This document shows positions 9,276 through 17,984 of a DNA stretch of 44,271 nucleotides, piece after piece. The notes beneath the pieces were generated by a model that saw nothing but the letters and a program-made list of their open reading frames with translations, did no database searches and was not told the origin of the DNA. Each line of letters begins with the position of its first letter. Positions within the stretch are counted from its first letter, which is position 1. Origin of the DNA: an uncultured Verrucomicrobiota bacterium (GTDB lineage Bacteria; Verrucomicrobiota; Verrucomicrobiia; Limisphaerales; UBA9464); NCBI GenBank assembly GCA_903880005.1, contig CAIRNV010000090.1, positions 1 to 44,271 of the forward strand, written 5' to 3'. Both the position numbers and the translations under genes were made by a program.

Positions 9276-9947
9276 TAGCAACAGCTCCACGTAGGGCACG
9301 TCCGCGGGCACGGTGACCTTCGGGTTGGGCCAGCGGTCCTCCACGAGCGCCACGTCTTGCCCGATCACCTCGCAGGCCGCCGTGTCGTCCGTCACCGCAA
9401 GCCCGCGTCGTTGAACCTCGGCGAGCGCGCGCCGGATGACGTCCACGCGAAAGCATTGCGGCGTCTGCACCGCCCAGAGGCGGGACCGCTCCAGGTGCCG
9501 TGCGACACGCCCGTGGCCGTTCGATTCCTTGATGGTGTCCGTCACCCGGCAGGCCGCGACCGCCGCCCCCATCGACCGCGCCGCAGCCAACGTCTCGGCC
9601 ACCACCTCGGGACGGGTGCAAGGGCGCGCGCCGTCCTGGATCGCGACCCACTCGACCTCGGCCTGGAGGGCGTTCAGCCCGCTCCAGACGGAATCCTGCC
9701 GCTCGGCGCCTCCGGGTGCCAACCGCCAGGGCTTCGCGGGCCGGACATGGTGCTCGGCCAGCCTGTGGAACTCGTGCTCCATGCCCGGGCGCACCACCAA
9801 CACCACGGTGTCGATGTCGTCCGACGCATCCATCCGCGCCCAGGCATGGGCGACGACGGGACGGCCCAGGACGTCGATGAAGAGCTTGTCCATGCCGGGC
9901 CCCATGCGGGTGCCTCGGCCTGCGGCGACGATGACGGCGGCGGTCAT
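9210..9947 (-). CDS. ispD: 2-C-methyl-D-erythritol 4-phosphate cytidylyltransferase IspD
   Basis: A 245-residue enzyme of the MEP isoprenoid pathway that forms CDP-methylerythritol. AVIVAAGRGTRMG (4-16) with K21 is the CTP-binding loop. AIQDGARP (102-109), VTDTIK (135-140), QTPQCF (161-166), DDTAACE (187-193) and NPKVTVPADV (208-217) are family motifs, the last one marking the usual end of the domain. Residues 225-245 are an extension encoded entirely by repeat copy A, whose edge at 9275 coincides with the first base of codon 225. I chose ATG 9947 because the family begins there; an in-frame start at 9974 would add nine residues. It lies 110 bases after skp. Confidence 0.93.
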   Translation of the reverse strand: MTAAVIVAAGRGTRMGPGMDKLFIDVLGRPVVAHAWARMDASDDIDTVVLVVRPGMEHEFHRLAEHHVRPAKPWRLAPGGAERQDSVWSGLNALQAEVEWVAIQDGARPCTRPEVVAETLAAARSMGAAVAACRVTDTIKESNGHGRVARHLERSRLWAVQTPQCFRVDVIRRALAEVQRRGLAVTDDTAACEVIGQDVALVEDRWPNPKVTVPADVPYVELLLGRDDSVRREVIAKQILSQDEE

Positions 9948-10057
9948 GGGTCCGGGCAACAAAACGCCGGGCACGGCATGGCCGGGCCCGGCTGGCTTGG
10001 TTCAAGAGGCCTGCGTCTGGCCCGCATGCGGGACATGCCCAGGCCCGGTGGTTCTGT

Positions 10058-10687
10058 TTACGGGCTCGCGGGCTTCTTCTCCTCGTCCTTCTTGCCGTTG
10101 TCGGCCGGGGCATTGGCATTGAGCGCCTTCAGCACCGAGTCGGAGAGGTCGTCGGCGGAGCCCACCAAGCTGGTATAGACGACGACGGGGGTTTGGTTGA
10201 GCGAGAGGGCCGCCGTGTCGAGGACGGTCTGGTATCCGGCGGACTTGGCCTTTTCCTCGACGACGCCCCGGATGTCGCGCAGGACGGAATCCCGCATGCG
10301 CTTTTGCTGGTCGAGGATCGACTTGCGGGAGTTCTCGTCGAAGGTGCGGATGTTTTGCTCGATGCCCGCGATGTCCACGCGGCGCTTCTCGGCATCCTGC
10401 TTGCGCTTGTCCTTCTCGTCGTTGGAGGCGGAGGGATCGCTGATGCTGTCGAGGACCTTCTTGAACTCCTCGTTGGCCTTCTTGTAGTCGTCCACCATGC
10501 CGGCGCGGGCCTTCTCGAGGTCGTTGGCGCGCTCCTTGAGCTGGGTGTCGGCCTGCTTCGTGCGCCAATAGCCATCGAAGACCTTCTGCAAGTCCACGAC
10601 TGCCATCTTTGTCTGGGCGTGGGCCGAGAGGGCAAGGGTTGCCGCCATGGCCAAGGCGGCCCAACGCTTCGTTCCGTTTGATTTCAT
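10058..10687 (-). CDS. OmpH/Skp-family periplasmic chaperone
   Basis: A 209-residue exported protein. The signal peptide is clear (KRW at 7-9, hydrophobic AALAMAATLALSA, cleavage after AHA). It is followed by MAVVDLQKVFDGY, the Skp/OmpH start strand, and a long charged helical region (about 45-140) rich in K, E, D, Q and R that would form the tentacle-like coiled coil. The tail is short, acidic and basic. Skp holds unfolded outer-membrane proteins in the periplasm before delivery to BamA. The gene is 27 bases downstream of bamA, the usual order. Start chosen at ATG 10687 (MKSNGTKRW), which gives a normal signal peptide. Confidence 0.88.
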   Translation of the reverse strand: MKSNGTKRWAALAMAATLALSAHAQTKMAVVDLQKVFDGYWRTKQADTQLKERANDLEKARAGMVDDYKKANEEFKKVLDSISDPSASNDEKDKRKQDAEKRRVDIAGIEQNIRTFDENSRKSILDQQKRMRDSVLRDIRGVVEEKAKSAGYQTVLDTAALSLNQTPVVVYTSLVGSADDLSDSVLKALNANAPADNGKKDEEKKPASP

Positions 10688-10714
10688 GCGTCTGTTGTCT
10701 TGATACGAATCCAA

Positions 10715-13168
10715 CTAAAAATCCCGGGTATAACCCACCCCAAACTGGAACCGCCCGCTGCCGCCCACCCGGGAGTCGCGGCTGATCGGCAGGCCGTAGT
10801 CGAGGCGCAACGGCCCGATGGGCAGGTTGAGCCGGATGCCGAAGCCCCAGTTGTCGTTGTACAACCCCGTCGTCTGCCTCAGGCCATTTTCATCGATGAA
10901 GTCCTGTGGCTCGAAGCTGTACGCATCCGGATAAACCATGCCCACGTCATAGAACACGGCGATGCGCACGCGTTCAATGATGGGGACGCTGTACTCCGCG
11001 CCCCCAAACCAATAGGTGCCGCCGCCGGAAGGTTCCCCCGACACCGGGTCCTTCGGGCCCACCTGCCGGAACTTGAAGCCGCGCTGGGAATACAAGCCAC
11101 CCAGGTAGAAACGGTCGAACAACGGAACCCGGTTGCGCCGGTTTCGGTCCCCGTCCGCATACGCCTCGACGATGCCGATCCGGCCTGTCAGCTCCAGGAT
11201 GTGCCCATCCAGTGCGTCCTTCCACAGGCTGGTCTCGGGGAACAACCGTCCCGGGTTCCAGTACTGCGACATCCGGAGGTCCACGCGGTAGTAGTCCGAG
11301 TCGCCGCCGAAGGGGCCGCCCGCCAGTTCCGGCACCAGCTCGATGCGCTGGCCTCGCGAGGGCAGCAACACCGAGTTGCGCGTGTCGTAGGCGAGGCTGA
11401 CGCCCGCGCGGGACACCAGCCGGCTGCCCTGCTCCTGCAACAGCACGGTGTCCGGGTACGTCGCCTTGTAGGTGTCCGTGAAGTCGATGCCGATGCTCTC
11501 GATCGTGTAGTTGACGCCGCCGATGAGGTTGAGCGGGAGCTGGCGGGTCAGGCCGACCCGCATGCCGGTCTGGCGCTGGTCGTAATTGGAGGAAAGGAAG
11601 TTGAGCTGGCGATGGTACAGCTCCGTGCTCAACGAGAGGCGACGTCCGAGGAACCAAGGCTCGATGAACGTCGCCACGTAGTCCTGCCGCCGGGTGCCCG
11701 CCTGGACGCGCAGGCGCGCCTTCTGCCCGCCGCCCGTGAACGACGGCGGATTGAAGAGGTCGAAGTTGCCCTGGCTGATCTCCGCGTAGCCCACCAACGC
11801 GTCAATCGAGCTGAACCCGGCGCCCACCATGAAGTTGCCGGTGCGCTTTTCCTCCAGGCCGATGACCAGGTTCTTGCCGTTCTCGACGTCGGTGTCCTCG
11901 TTGGTGGTGTCCACCTTCTCGAAGTACTGCATCTGCTCGAGGCGCGACTTGGACACCTTCACGCGCACGTTGTCGAAGGTCTCGCCTGGCGTGATGGCCA
12001 GCTCGCGGCGGATCACCTTGTCCTTCGTGCGCGTGTTGCCGCGGATCTCGATCTTCTCCACGAAGAACTTCGAGCCCTCTTGCAGCTTGTAGTTCAGGTC
12101 CAGCGTCCCCTTCTCGACGTTCGGCACCTTCTCCGCGTCCACCCGGGCCTCGATGTAGCCACGCGCCCCGTAGAAGTCCGTGATCGCCTCCACGTCCTTG
12201 GACAACGACTTCGGCGTGAACTTCTCGCCCTCCTTCAGCACCAACCCCTTGGTCACCTTCTCCCCGTCGCGACTCCGAAGGTTGCCGACGATCTCCTCGC
12301 GGGTGAACAGCTCGTTCCCCTCGAACTTGACCCCGCCCACCTTGTAGGGCGTCCCCTCCTCGACCACGAACCTCACCACCATCCGGTTCGTCCGCGCCCG
12401 CTCGAACACCACGTCCTTGAGCTCGAAGTCGATGTAGCCCTGCTCCATGTAGAACTCACGCAGGCGCTCCTTGTCCTCCTCGAACACGTCGTCCTTGAGC
12501 TTCCCCGAGCCCGTGATCCACGAGAACATCCACCACCGGCGCGTCTTCACCACCCGGCGCAGCTTCCGCTGCTTCATGTCGTTGGCACCGTCGAAGAACA
12601 CGTCCGTGATGCGCACCTTCGGCGCCTCCACCACCTCGAACGTCACGATGCCGCGCCCCAGCTCCTCGTTCACGCTGGGCACCGCCCGGACCTCCGTCTT
12701 CTGGAGCCCGGCCTTCTGGTACGTCTTCAGGATCTCCTGCGAGTCGTTGAACAGCTTCAGCTCGTCCAACGGCTCACCCACCTTCGACGTCAGCTTCTTC
12801 CGAAGTCGGCTCGTGCGGTACTTCTTGTTGCCGCTGAACCGGATCTCCGTGAGCACCGGCTTCCCTTGCAGCCGGTACGTCAGCGTCACCCCGACGGCAT
12901 CGCGTTCCTGGCCCACCCGGATGTTCGAGAAATACCCGGTCCGGTAGAGGTTTTGGATGTCCGCGTCGATCGCCTCCTGCGAGAAGCCCTCTCCTTCCTT
13001 CACCCGGATGTTGGCCCGCACCACCGAGTCGGAGACCGGGGCCGGCCCCACGTGGACGATCACGACCTTCTTCACCGGGACGACCGGTTGCTGCGCCGCG
13101 GCCGCCCAATGCAGGCAGGCAGCCAGCAGCACGGCCATGCGGTATTGTCGAATCAAGGCAAGGTTCAT
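10715..13168 (-). CDS. bamA: Outer membrane protein assembly factor BamA
   Basis: An 817-residue Omp85 protein: signal peptide (basic start, AVLLAACLHWAAAA), a series of POTRA domains over about residues 30-440 (for example GNKKYRTSRLRKKL, GNELFTREEI, GNTRTKDKVIRREL with the typical G-N turn), then a 16-strand barrel region. SQRGFKFRQVGP near residue 690 carries the conserved RGF of loop 6. The protein ends in aromatic F (GVGYTRDF), the outer-membrane sorting signature. BamA inserts beta-barrel proteins into the outer membrane. Start chosen at ATG 13168 (MNLALIRQYRMAVLL); an in-frame ATG 36 bases upstream gives a poorer signal peptide. It is 27 bases before skp and 109 bases after the Bat cluster. 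Confidence 0.95.
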   Translation of the reverse strand: MNLALIRQYRMAVLLAACLHWAAAAQQPVVPVKKVVIVHVGPAPVSDSVVRANIRVKEGEGFSQEAIDADIQNLYRTGYFSNIRVGQERDAVGVTLTYRLQGKPVLTEIRFSGNKKYRTSRLRKKLTSKVGEPLDELKLFNDSQEILKTYQKAGLQKTEVRAVPSVNEELGRGIVTFEVVEAPKVRITDVFFDGANDMKQRKLRRVVKTRRWWMFSWITGSGKLKDDVFEEDKERLREFYMEQGYIDFELKDVVFERARTNRMVVRFVVEEGTPYKVGGVKFEGNELFTREEIVGNLRSRDGEKVTKGLVLKEGEKFTPKSLSKDVEAITDFYGARGYIEARVDAEKVPNVEKGTLDLNYKLQEGSKFFVEKIEIRGNTRTKDKVIRRELAITPGETFDNVRVKVSKSRLEQMQYFEKVDTTNEDTDVENGKNLVIGLEEKRTGNFMVGAGFSSIDALVGYAEISQGNFDLFNPPSFTGGGQKARLRVQAGTRRQDYVATFIEPWFLGRRLSLSTELYHRQLNFLSSNYDQRQTGMRVGLTRQLPLNLIGGVNYTIESIGIDFTDTYKATYPDTVLLQEQGSRLVSRAGVSLAYDTRNSVLLPSRGQRIELVPELAGGPFGGDSDYYRVDLRMSQYWNPGRLFPETSLWKDALDGHILELTGRIGIVEAYADGDRNRRNRVPLFDRFYLGGLYSQRGFKFRQVGPKDPVSGEPSGGGTYWFGGAEYSVPIIERVRIAVFYDVGMVYPDAYSFEPQDFIDENGLRQTTGLYNDNWGFGIRLNLPIGPLRLDYGLPISRDSRVGGSGRFQFGVGYTRDF

Positions 13169-13277
13169 CCAGCGCGTCGTGTAGGACCACCGAATGAAAC
13201 CCAAGACCCCTCCCCCGCTGCAACCATGGATTCAACCCGGCTCGCCCTCCCCGCCGTCCCGACGGAGAGGTTCCGTA

Positions 13278-14018
13278 TCAGGGCGTGTCCCCCAGCAAAT
13301 GGCCCGTACGCACCCAACCCACCCGTTGCCCCTCCCACTCCACCTCCGTCCAATCGCCATGCCGCCTCAAGCCGCGGACCTCGGATCCCTCCAGCAACGT
13401 CCGCACCGTCTTCGCCTCGGGCACGGGCGCCAGCGCCACGGGCGCCTCCCGGACCACGACCACGGCGTCGGGCGACCACCGGAGACCCATGACGGCCCCG
13501 AGCCAACCCGCCGCCAGGAACACCTGCAAGCCCGCGACCCAACCCAGGCCACGCAAGCCCTTTCCTCCCCACTTTCCTCCCCACTTCCAACCCACCACCC
13601 ACCACCCGGCCAACGCCAGGCTCGCCGCAACCGTCCCGGCTGCCCATTCCTCGGGTCGCGCCCACCCCAGCCACTGGGTCAGCGGATGTCCCCCGGTCCC
13701 GCCGGCACGCTGTCGGGCCTGGGCCACGGACCGTCGCAGGCCCGGGTCTCGCGGTGCCTCCCGCAACCCCTGTCGCCATGCCCACAAGGCCCTCCCAGGC
13801 TCCCCGGACGCCGACCAAGCCTGGCCCAGGTTGAACCAAACGTCCGCCCCGACCGGGCCCGACTTCACCACCTTGGCCAACACCACCGCCGCCTCGGCCG
13901 GACGGCCCACCGCAAAAAGCTTCTGCGCCTCCTGCATGGGGTCGGGTGCCCCCAGCACGTGTGGCCACGCAGCCCAGGCGAGCAGCCACGCAAGCCCATG
14001 CCTCCAACCGCGCGTCAT
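13278..14018 (-). CDS. BatE-like TPR and SH3-domain membrane protein
   Basis: A 246-residue protein with an N-terminal signal (GLAWLLAWAAWPHVLGA), TPR-like repeats (about 28-100; GRPAEAAVVLAKVV, DVWFNLGQAWSASGEPGRALWAWRQ), two membrane helices (about 125-180), and a C-terminal bacterial SH3 fold ending in EVRGLRRHGDWTEVEWEGQRVGWV. This is the layout of the last gene in Bat (Bacteroides aerotolerance) clusters. ATG 14018 overlaps the batD stop as ATGA. The biochemical role is not known for the family. A 12-bp tandem duplication lies between the two helices. Confidence 0.8.
   Translation of the reverse strand: MTRGWRHGLAWLLAWAAWPHVLGAPDPMQEAQKLFAVGRPAEAAVVLAKVVKSGPVGADVWFNLGQAWSASGEPGRALWAWRQGLREAPRDPGLRRSVAQARQRAGGTGGHPLTQWLGWARPEEWAAGTVAASLALAGWWVVGWKWGGKWGGKGLRGLGWVAGLQVFLAAGWLGAVMGLRWSPDAVVVVREAPVALAPVPEAKTVRTLLEGSEVRGLRRHGDWTEVEWEGQRVGWVRTGHLLGDTP
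13561..13584. repeat. 12-bp tandem duplication in the BatE-like gene
   Basis: The 12-mer tttcctccccac is present twice in direct succession without mismatch, in frame, and gives the repeated WGGK residues in the loop between the two membrane helices. Confidence 0.8.
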
Positions 14019-15799
14019 GACGCCCCACCCTCCTCCTCACGCCGCGCCCAGTCGTCCAGCAATCCCACGACCCGCAACGTCTCCGAACGGAAACCCGACC
14101 CCACCGCGCCGCCACCCGGCGCATAGCGGAGCGTCTCCCATGCCTCGAACCATCCCGCCACGGCCCCACGCGTGGACTCATCCGCGTTCCTCGCCTCCAA
14201 CTCCCGCATCGCCACCTCCGCCGTCACCGTCCCGGGCTCCCGATCCAGCCACCACCCCCACCATGCACGCATCAACTCGCTGCACGTGAACAAGTCGCTC
14301 TCGCCCGCCTCGACCCGGGCGCGCGAACGTTGCATGTCCCGACGCCATCCGTCCCGCGCCGGCGGTGCCGGACGGGATTTCCATCGACGGTGCAGTCCCC
14401 TACCGGCCGCGACGCCCGCCCAGGCAACCCATGGGGTCAAGGCCACAAGGCCCACCCAAGAACCCACGCCCCACCGGCGGGAACCCGAGGCCCGGAAACC
14501 CGGCCCGGACCGCCAAGCGGCCGCGGGCGACTCACCGCCCGCCGCGCGATTCGTGGCGCCCTTGGTCGCGTCGGGCGACCCGGCGGCCGTCTCGCCCGAC
14601 GCCACGGCGCCGGCCAGCACATCGAGCACCAACTCGCCGGCGGTGGCGGTCTTGTAGGTGCGTGTCACCGGGTCGAAGGACACCAACGACGGCACGGGCA
14701 AGCGGACCTTCCCCGCGCGCTCCGGGACCACGACGTATTCCAGGGTCCGCGTCCCGGACAATCCCAGTGCATCGGCCGGAGCGAAGCCATTCGTGCCCGG
14801 ATACACCCTCAGCGAGGCCGTCTCGGGCCATGGCGGAAGCTCCATGCGCTCGATCCCGCCTTGGCCCTCGACCGAGACGCGCACCGTGACGGGGTCGCCC
14901 ACGTTGACCCGGGTGGGATGGACCGTCGCGGACATGCGGTACTGGCCCACGACGCCGGCGTAGCCTGGCGGGCGGCCGGCCATGGGCGGCTGGGTGACCT
15001 TGAGGACCTTGCCCTCCCCCTTCACGGTCAGGCGCTTGGCGTTGCGCGGCGGGCCGAAGAAGTCGTCAAAGACGTTCCCGGGACGCCCTGGCGTGGCGGT
15101 CAGCAACGTGAGATCCACCTCGGCGGGCCCCACCCGGATGTCGCCGGGCTTGCTGGCCGTGACGGCGAAGCGCCACGTCACCACGCTCCACTGCTCGTTG
15201 CCCCGCATGGTGGCGGCCTGCCGAGGCTCCGAGGCACGCCCCAGGACAAACCCATCCAGGTCCAGCCGCGGCGTCGAGACATCCCGCACCGATTGGAAGT
15301 ACAACTGGACCTCCACCGGAAACGTCTCGCCCACCACCGCCGCGTCGCGGTCCACCACGACCTTCAACCACACCGCCTCGTCGTGCGTCTCGCGGGGCAC
15401 CACCCGCACCCGGACCTCCTTCGTCGCGAGCGTCTGGTTGCCCAGTTGCACGTTGAACGCGGGGATCACCACGTCGTTCGTCCCCTCGGGCGTCGCCAGG
15501 AACCGGTGCGCCACCTGCACTGTCGTCTGGCCGTTGATGCTGTGCATCTGGCTCACCGGCCCAAGGTACCGCAGACGCACGCCCGGGATGGGCAAGTTGC
15601 CCGGCTGCCCCGCCGACTGGGTGCCCTCGATGACCAGGCTTAGGACGAAGCTCTCTCCCACTTCCACCGACTCCCGGTCCGCCTCGATCCGAACCCCCAG
15701 GCCCACGGCGCGCCCGCCCAAGCCGCCCGCCAGGCACGCCAACGCCATCCACCACGCAAGCCAACGCCAAGGCCCGCCCAACACCGTGCCGCTCACCAT
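14015..15799 (-). CDS. BatD family protein
   Basis: A 594-residue protein: signal peptide (RWLAWWMALACLAGGLGG), a periplasmic region of beta-rich oxygen-tolerance (BatD) repeats, one membrane helix (WVGLVALTPWVAWAGVAAG near residue 465) and a basic cytoplasmic tail. RIEADRESVEVGESFVLSL at about 37-55 is the typical BatD opening. VHPTRVNVGDPVTVRVSVEG near residue 290 is a second similar Ig-like repeat, followed by ELPPWPE. ATG 15799 overlaps the upstream TPR gene by seven bases. BatD probably acts with the neighbouring VWA membrane proteins on the periplasmic side. The molecular target is unknown. Confidence 0.85.
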   Translation of the reverse strand: MVSGTVLGGPWRWLAWWMALACLAGGLGGRAVGLGVRIEADRESVEVGESFVLSLVIEGTQSAGQPGNLPIPGVRLRYLGPVSQMHSINGQTTVQVAHRFLATPEGTNDVVIPAFNVQLGNQTLATKEVRVRVVPRETHDEAVWLKVVVDRDAAVVGETFPVEVQLYFQSVRDVSTPRLDLDGFVLGRASEPRQAATMRGNEQWSVVTWRFAVTASKPGDIRVGPAEVDLTLLTATPGRPGNVFDDFFGPPRNAKRLTVKGEGKVLKVTQPPMAGRPPGYAGVVGQYRMSATVHPTRVNVGDPVTVRVSVEGQGGIERMELPPWPETASLRVYPGTNGFAPADALGLSGTRTLEYVVVPERAGKVRLPVPSLVSFDPVTRTYKTATAGELVLDVLAGAVASGETAAGSPDATKGATNRAAGGESPAAAWRSGPGFRASGSRRWGVGSWVGLVALTPWVAWAGVAAGRGLHRRWKSRPAPPARDGWRRDMQRSRARVEAGESDLFTCSELMRAWWGWWLDREPGTVTAEVAMRELEARNADESTRGAVAGWFEAWETLRYAPGGGAVGSGFRSETLRVVGLLDDWARREEEGGAS

Positions 15800-16914
15800 G
15801 TCTTCCTCCCTGCGTTGCGGGCGTCCGGATAGGAATTGCGCGGGGCCGACCAAATCAACGCCCGCTCCTCGCGCTTGTGCGCGTCGAGCAATCGCTCGGC
15901 GAACCGCAGCGCCATCTTGCCGTCGGCGGCATCCTCGCCGGACGCCGACCCGGGTTGGCCCGCCGCCGCCGAACCCTCGCCCTCGCCCTCGCCGTCCTCA
16001 CCCTGGCCGCCCGCGGCCGACCGGGGGGTGCGGTCGCCCTCCTTGCCGTCCTTGCCACGTTGACCCGGCTTCGTCCCGGCGGATTCCTTGCCCTTGTTCT
16101 CCTCCATCCGTCCGCCCGGGCTGTCCTTGCCATCCTTGGCTCCGTCCTGGCCTTCCTTTCGCCCGGCGCCATCGGGCGGTTGGGATGCCCCGTCCTTCTT
16201 GGGATCGCCGGATTTCTGGCCCGGGCCCGATCCCTTCTTGTCGCCTTGCCCGCCTGCATCCGGTTCATCGCCTCCCGGTTGTCCGCCGTCTTGCTTCGGG
16301 TCGCCCTTTTCCCCCTTCTCCCCCTTCTCCCCGGCGTTGCCTTTTTGCGAGTCCTTCTTGGAGTCCTTGCCCGCATCCTTTGGGTCGTCCTTCTGGCCGC
16401 CCTGTTGCTGCGGGTCCTTCTTCCCGTCCTGCGATCGCTGCTCCTGCTGGAGCCTCGCCAACTGCTCGCGAACGGCCTCCAGGTTGGATCGGGCCGCCGT
16501 GTCCGCCGGGTTCAAGCCCAACGCCGCCTGGTAATGGCGCGCCGCCTCCTCCCACAACCGGGCCTTGTCGGAGCCGTCCGTCGCCGCCTCGCCTTGGCGG
16601 AATCGGGCGCTTCCCAGCCCAAAAAACGCCCTCTGCTGCAATCCAAGGTCGGGCGAGGCCAACGCCGCCTCATGATGCCGGCCCGCCGCCTCCCAGTCCC
16701 CCATCTGGTGCGCCGCGACGCCCGCGTTGAAGGCCAGGCGGGGATCGGAGGGCGCCCTCGAAAGCAGCGCCTCGTACTCGCGCCGTGCCCCGGGGGCGTC
16801 GCCCTTCGTCAACCGCTCCAAGGCCGACGACGCGCTCGGCCCCGCCCACGCGGGCCCCATCAGCCACACGCCCACCACCCACGCCGCCCGACTCGTCCAT
16901 GTCGTCGTCCTCAT
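15793..16914 (-). CDS. BatC-like TPR protein with long charged low-complexity region
   Basis: A 373-residue protein. After a signal segment (RAAWVVGVWLMGPAWAG) come about three TPR units (residues 28-150; AFNAGVAAHQMGDWEAAGRHHEAAL, HYQAALGLNPADTAARSNLEAV). Residues about 165-325 are almost only G, K, D, E, Q, S and P, with runs such as GEKGEKGEKGD. The last 45 residues recover normal composition (KMALRFAERLLDAHKREERALIW), suggesting a conserved helix that contacts partners. This matches the TPR/charged layout of BatC proteins. ATG 16914 overlaps the previous VWA stop as ATGA. On the complementary strand this stretch gives a long hydrophobic frame which is an artefact of composition. Confidence 0.8.
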   Translation of the reverse strand: MRTTTWTSRAAWVVGVWLMGPAWAGPSASSALERLTKGDAPGARREYEALLSRAPSDPRLAFNAGVAAHQMGDWEAAGRHHEAALASPDLGLQQRAFFGLGSARFRQGEAATDGSDKARLWEEAARHYQAALGLNPADTAARSNLEAVREQLARLQQEQRSQDGKKDPQQQGGQKDDPKDAGKDSKKDSQKGNAGEKGEKGEKGDPKQDGGQPGGDEPDAGGQGDKKGSGPGQKSGDPKKDGASQPPDGAGRKEGQDGAKDGKDSPGGRMEENKGKESAGTKPGQRGKDGKEGDRTPRSAAGGQGEDGEGEGEGSAAAGQPGSASGEDAADGKMALRFAERLLDAHKREERALIWSAPRNSYPDARNAGRKTW

Positions 16915-17984
16915 GCCTCCGACTCCTTTCCATCCGCCGCCTTCTTCGCCCACCCGGCGCGCCGGCGCCAAGGCAGGGGTTCCTCGGGGAACATCAACTC
17001 GAAGACCAACAGGCCGAATGCCAAGGCCAACGGCCATTGGAAGCGCTCCTGGGGCTGTCGCACCCGGCCGCCGGCAAACTCCCCCCGTGGCAACGTCCCG
17101 ATGCCGCGGTCGTACAACGTCCGCATCGCCTGCGCGTCCCGCAGGGTCACGTAGAAACCGTTCCCCGCCTCGGCCACCTGGCGCAGCAACCCCTCGTTCA
17201 ACCGGCTCCGCACCGGGTTTCCTTGGTCGTCCCGCACGAACACCGGGTTGCCATAGGGATCCGCCGTCCGCAACACGTCGCCCTCCGGGGACCCGGCCCC
17301 GACCGTGTAGATGCGTATCCCCTCCTTGCGCGCCGCCTCCGCCTCCACCACCGCGCCCGGCTCATGATCCTCGCCGTCCGTGATGACCACGATCGCTCGC
17401 GACGCCCCGGAGTCCTCCGCGAACGACCGGCGCGCCTCCTTCAAGGCCTCCGACAACGTCGTCCCCGCCTCCGGGATCACCTCCGTGTCGAGGGCGTTCA
17501 CGGACTGGCGGAAGGCCTCCGGGTCGAGGGCCAACGGGCTTTGCAGGAACGCCGTCCCCGCGAACGCGACCAACGCCACGCGATCCCCCTTGGCCAATCG
17601 CGCCAGGTCATACGCCGCCAGCTTGGCCCGCTGCATCCGAGAAGGCTTCAGGTCCGACGCCAACATCGACCGCGAGACGTCGATGCACACCACCACGTCC
17701 ACGCCGCTGCCCCGGCTTTCCTCCTCGACATGCCCCCACCACGGACGCGCCATGCCCAGCAGCACCAACGCCACCGCCCCCAGGATCAACCCTTGCTTCA
17801 ACCTCCGCCTCCACTCCTTCAACCCGGGCACCAACACCGGGATCAGGCGCGCGTGGACGAGCATCGCCAGGCCCTCCCGCCGTCGTCGCCCGGACCATAG
17901 GACCAGCCACGCCAGCAACGGCACCAGGACCAGCAAGCCCCACAGGAACATCGGCTCGAGGAACGGCAACGCGGGACCCCTCAT
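16911..17984 (-). CDS. BatB-like VWA-domain membrane protein
   Basis: A 357-residue protein. Two N-terminal membrane helices (FLWGLLVLVPLLAWLVLW; GLILGAVALVLLGMARP) flank a basic stretch. A von Willebrand A domain follows with the metal-site motif DVSRSMLASD (about 96-105) and ITDGEDHEPG (about 183-192). A C-terminal membrane helix (FQWPLALAFGLLVFELMF) comes next. It is the second of two adjacent VWA genes in the Bat cluster. ATG 17984 overlaps the first VWA gene as ATGA. The VWA domain lies on the side facing BatD. The in-frame upstream extension is inside the other gene and was not used. Confidence 0.85.
   Translation of the reverse strand: MRGPALPFLEPMFLWGLLVLVPLLAWLVLWSGRRRREGLAMLVHARLIPVLVPGLKEWRRRLKQGLILGAVALVLLGMARPWWGHVEEESRGSGVDVVVCIDVSRSMLASDLKPSRMQRAKLAAYDLARLAKGDRVALVAFAGTAFLQSPLALDPEAFRQSVNALDTEVIPEAGTTLSEALKEARRSFAEDSGASRAIVVITDGEDHEPGAVVEAEAARKEGIRIYTVGAGSPEGDVLRTADPYGNPVFVRDDQGNPVRSRLNEGLLRQVAEAGNGFYVTLRDAQAMRTLYDRGIGTLPRGEFAGGRVRQPQERFQWPLALAFGLLVFELMFPEEPLPWRRRAGWAKKAADGKESEA

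Noticed and set aside
10700-13492. A 930-codon open frame on the plus strand across bamA
   Set aside because: It lies opposite a clear bamA, has no family motif, and is rich in His, Arg, Leu and Val as expected of an antisense frame in GC-rich DNA.
15877-17154. A long hydrophobic plus-strand frame resembling a membrane protein
   Set aside because: It is the complement of the K/D/E/G-rich part of the BatC-like gene; charged codons read backwards give Leu, Phe, Val and Ala.
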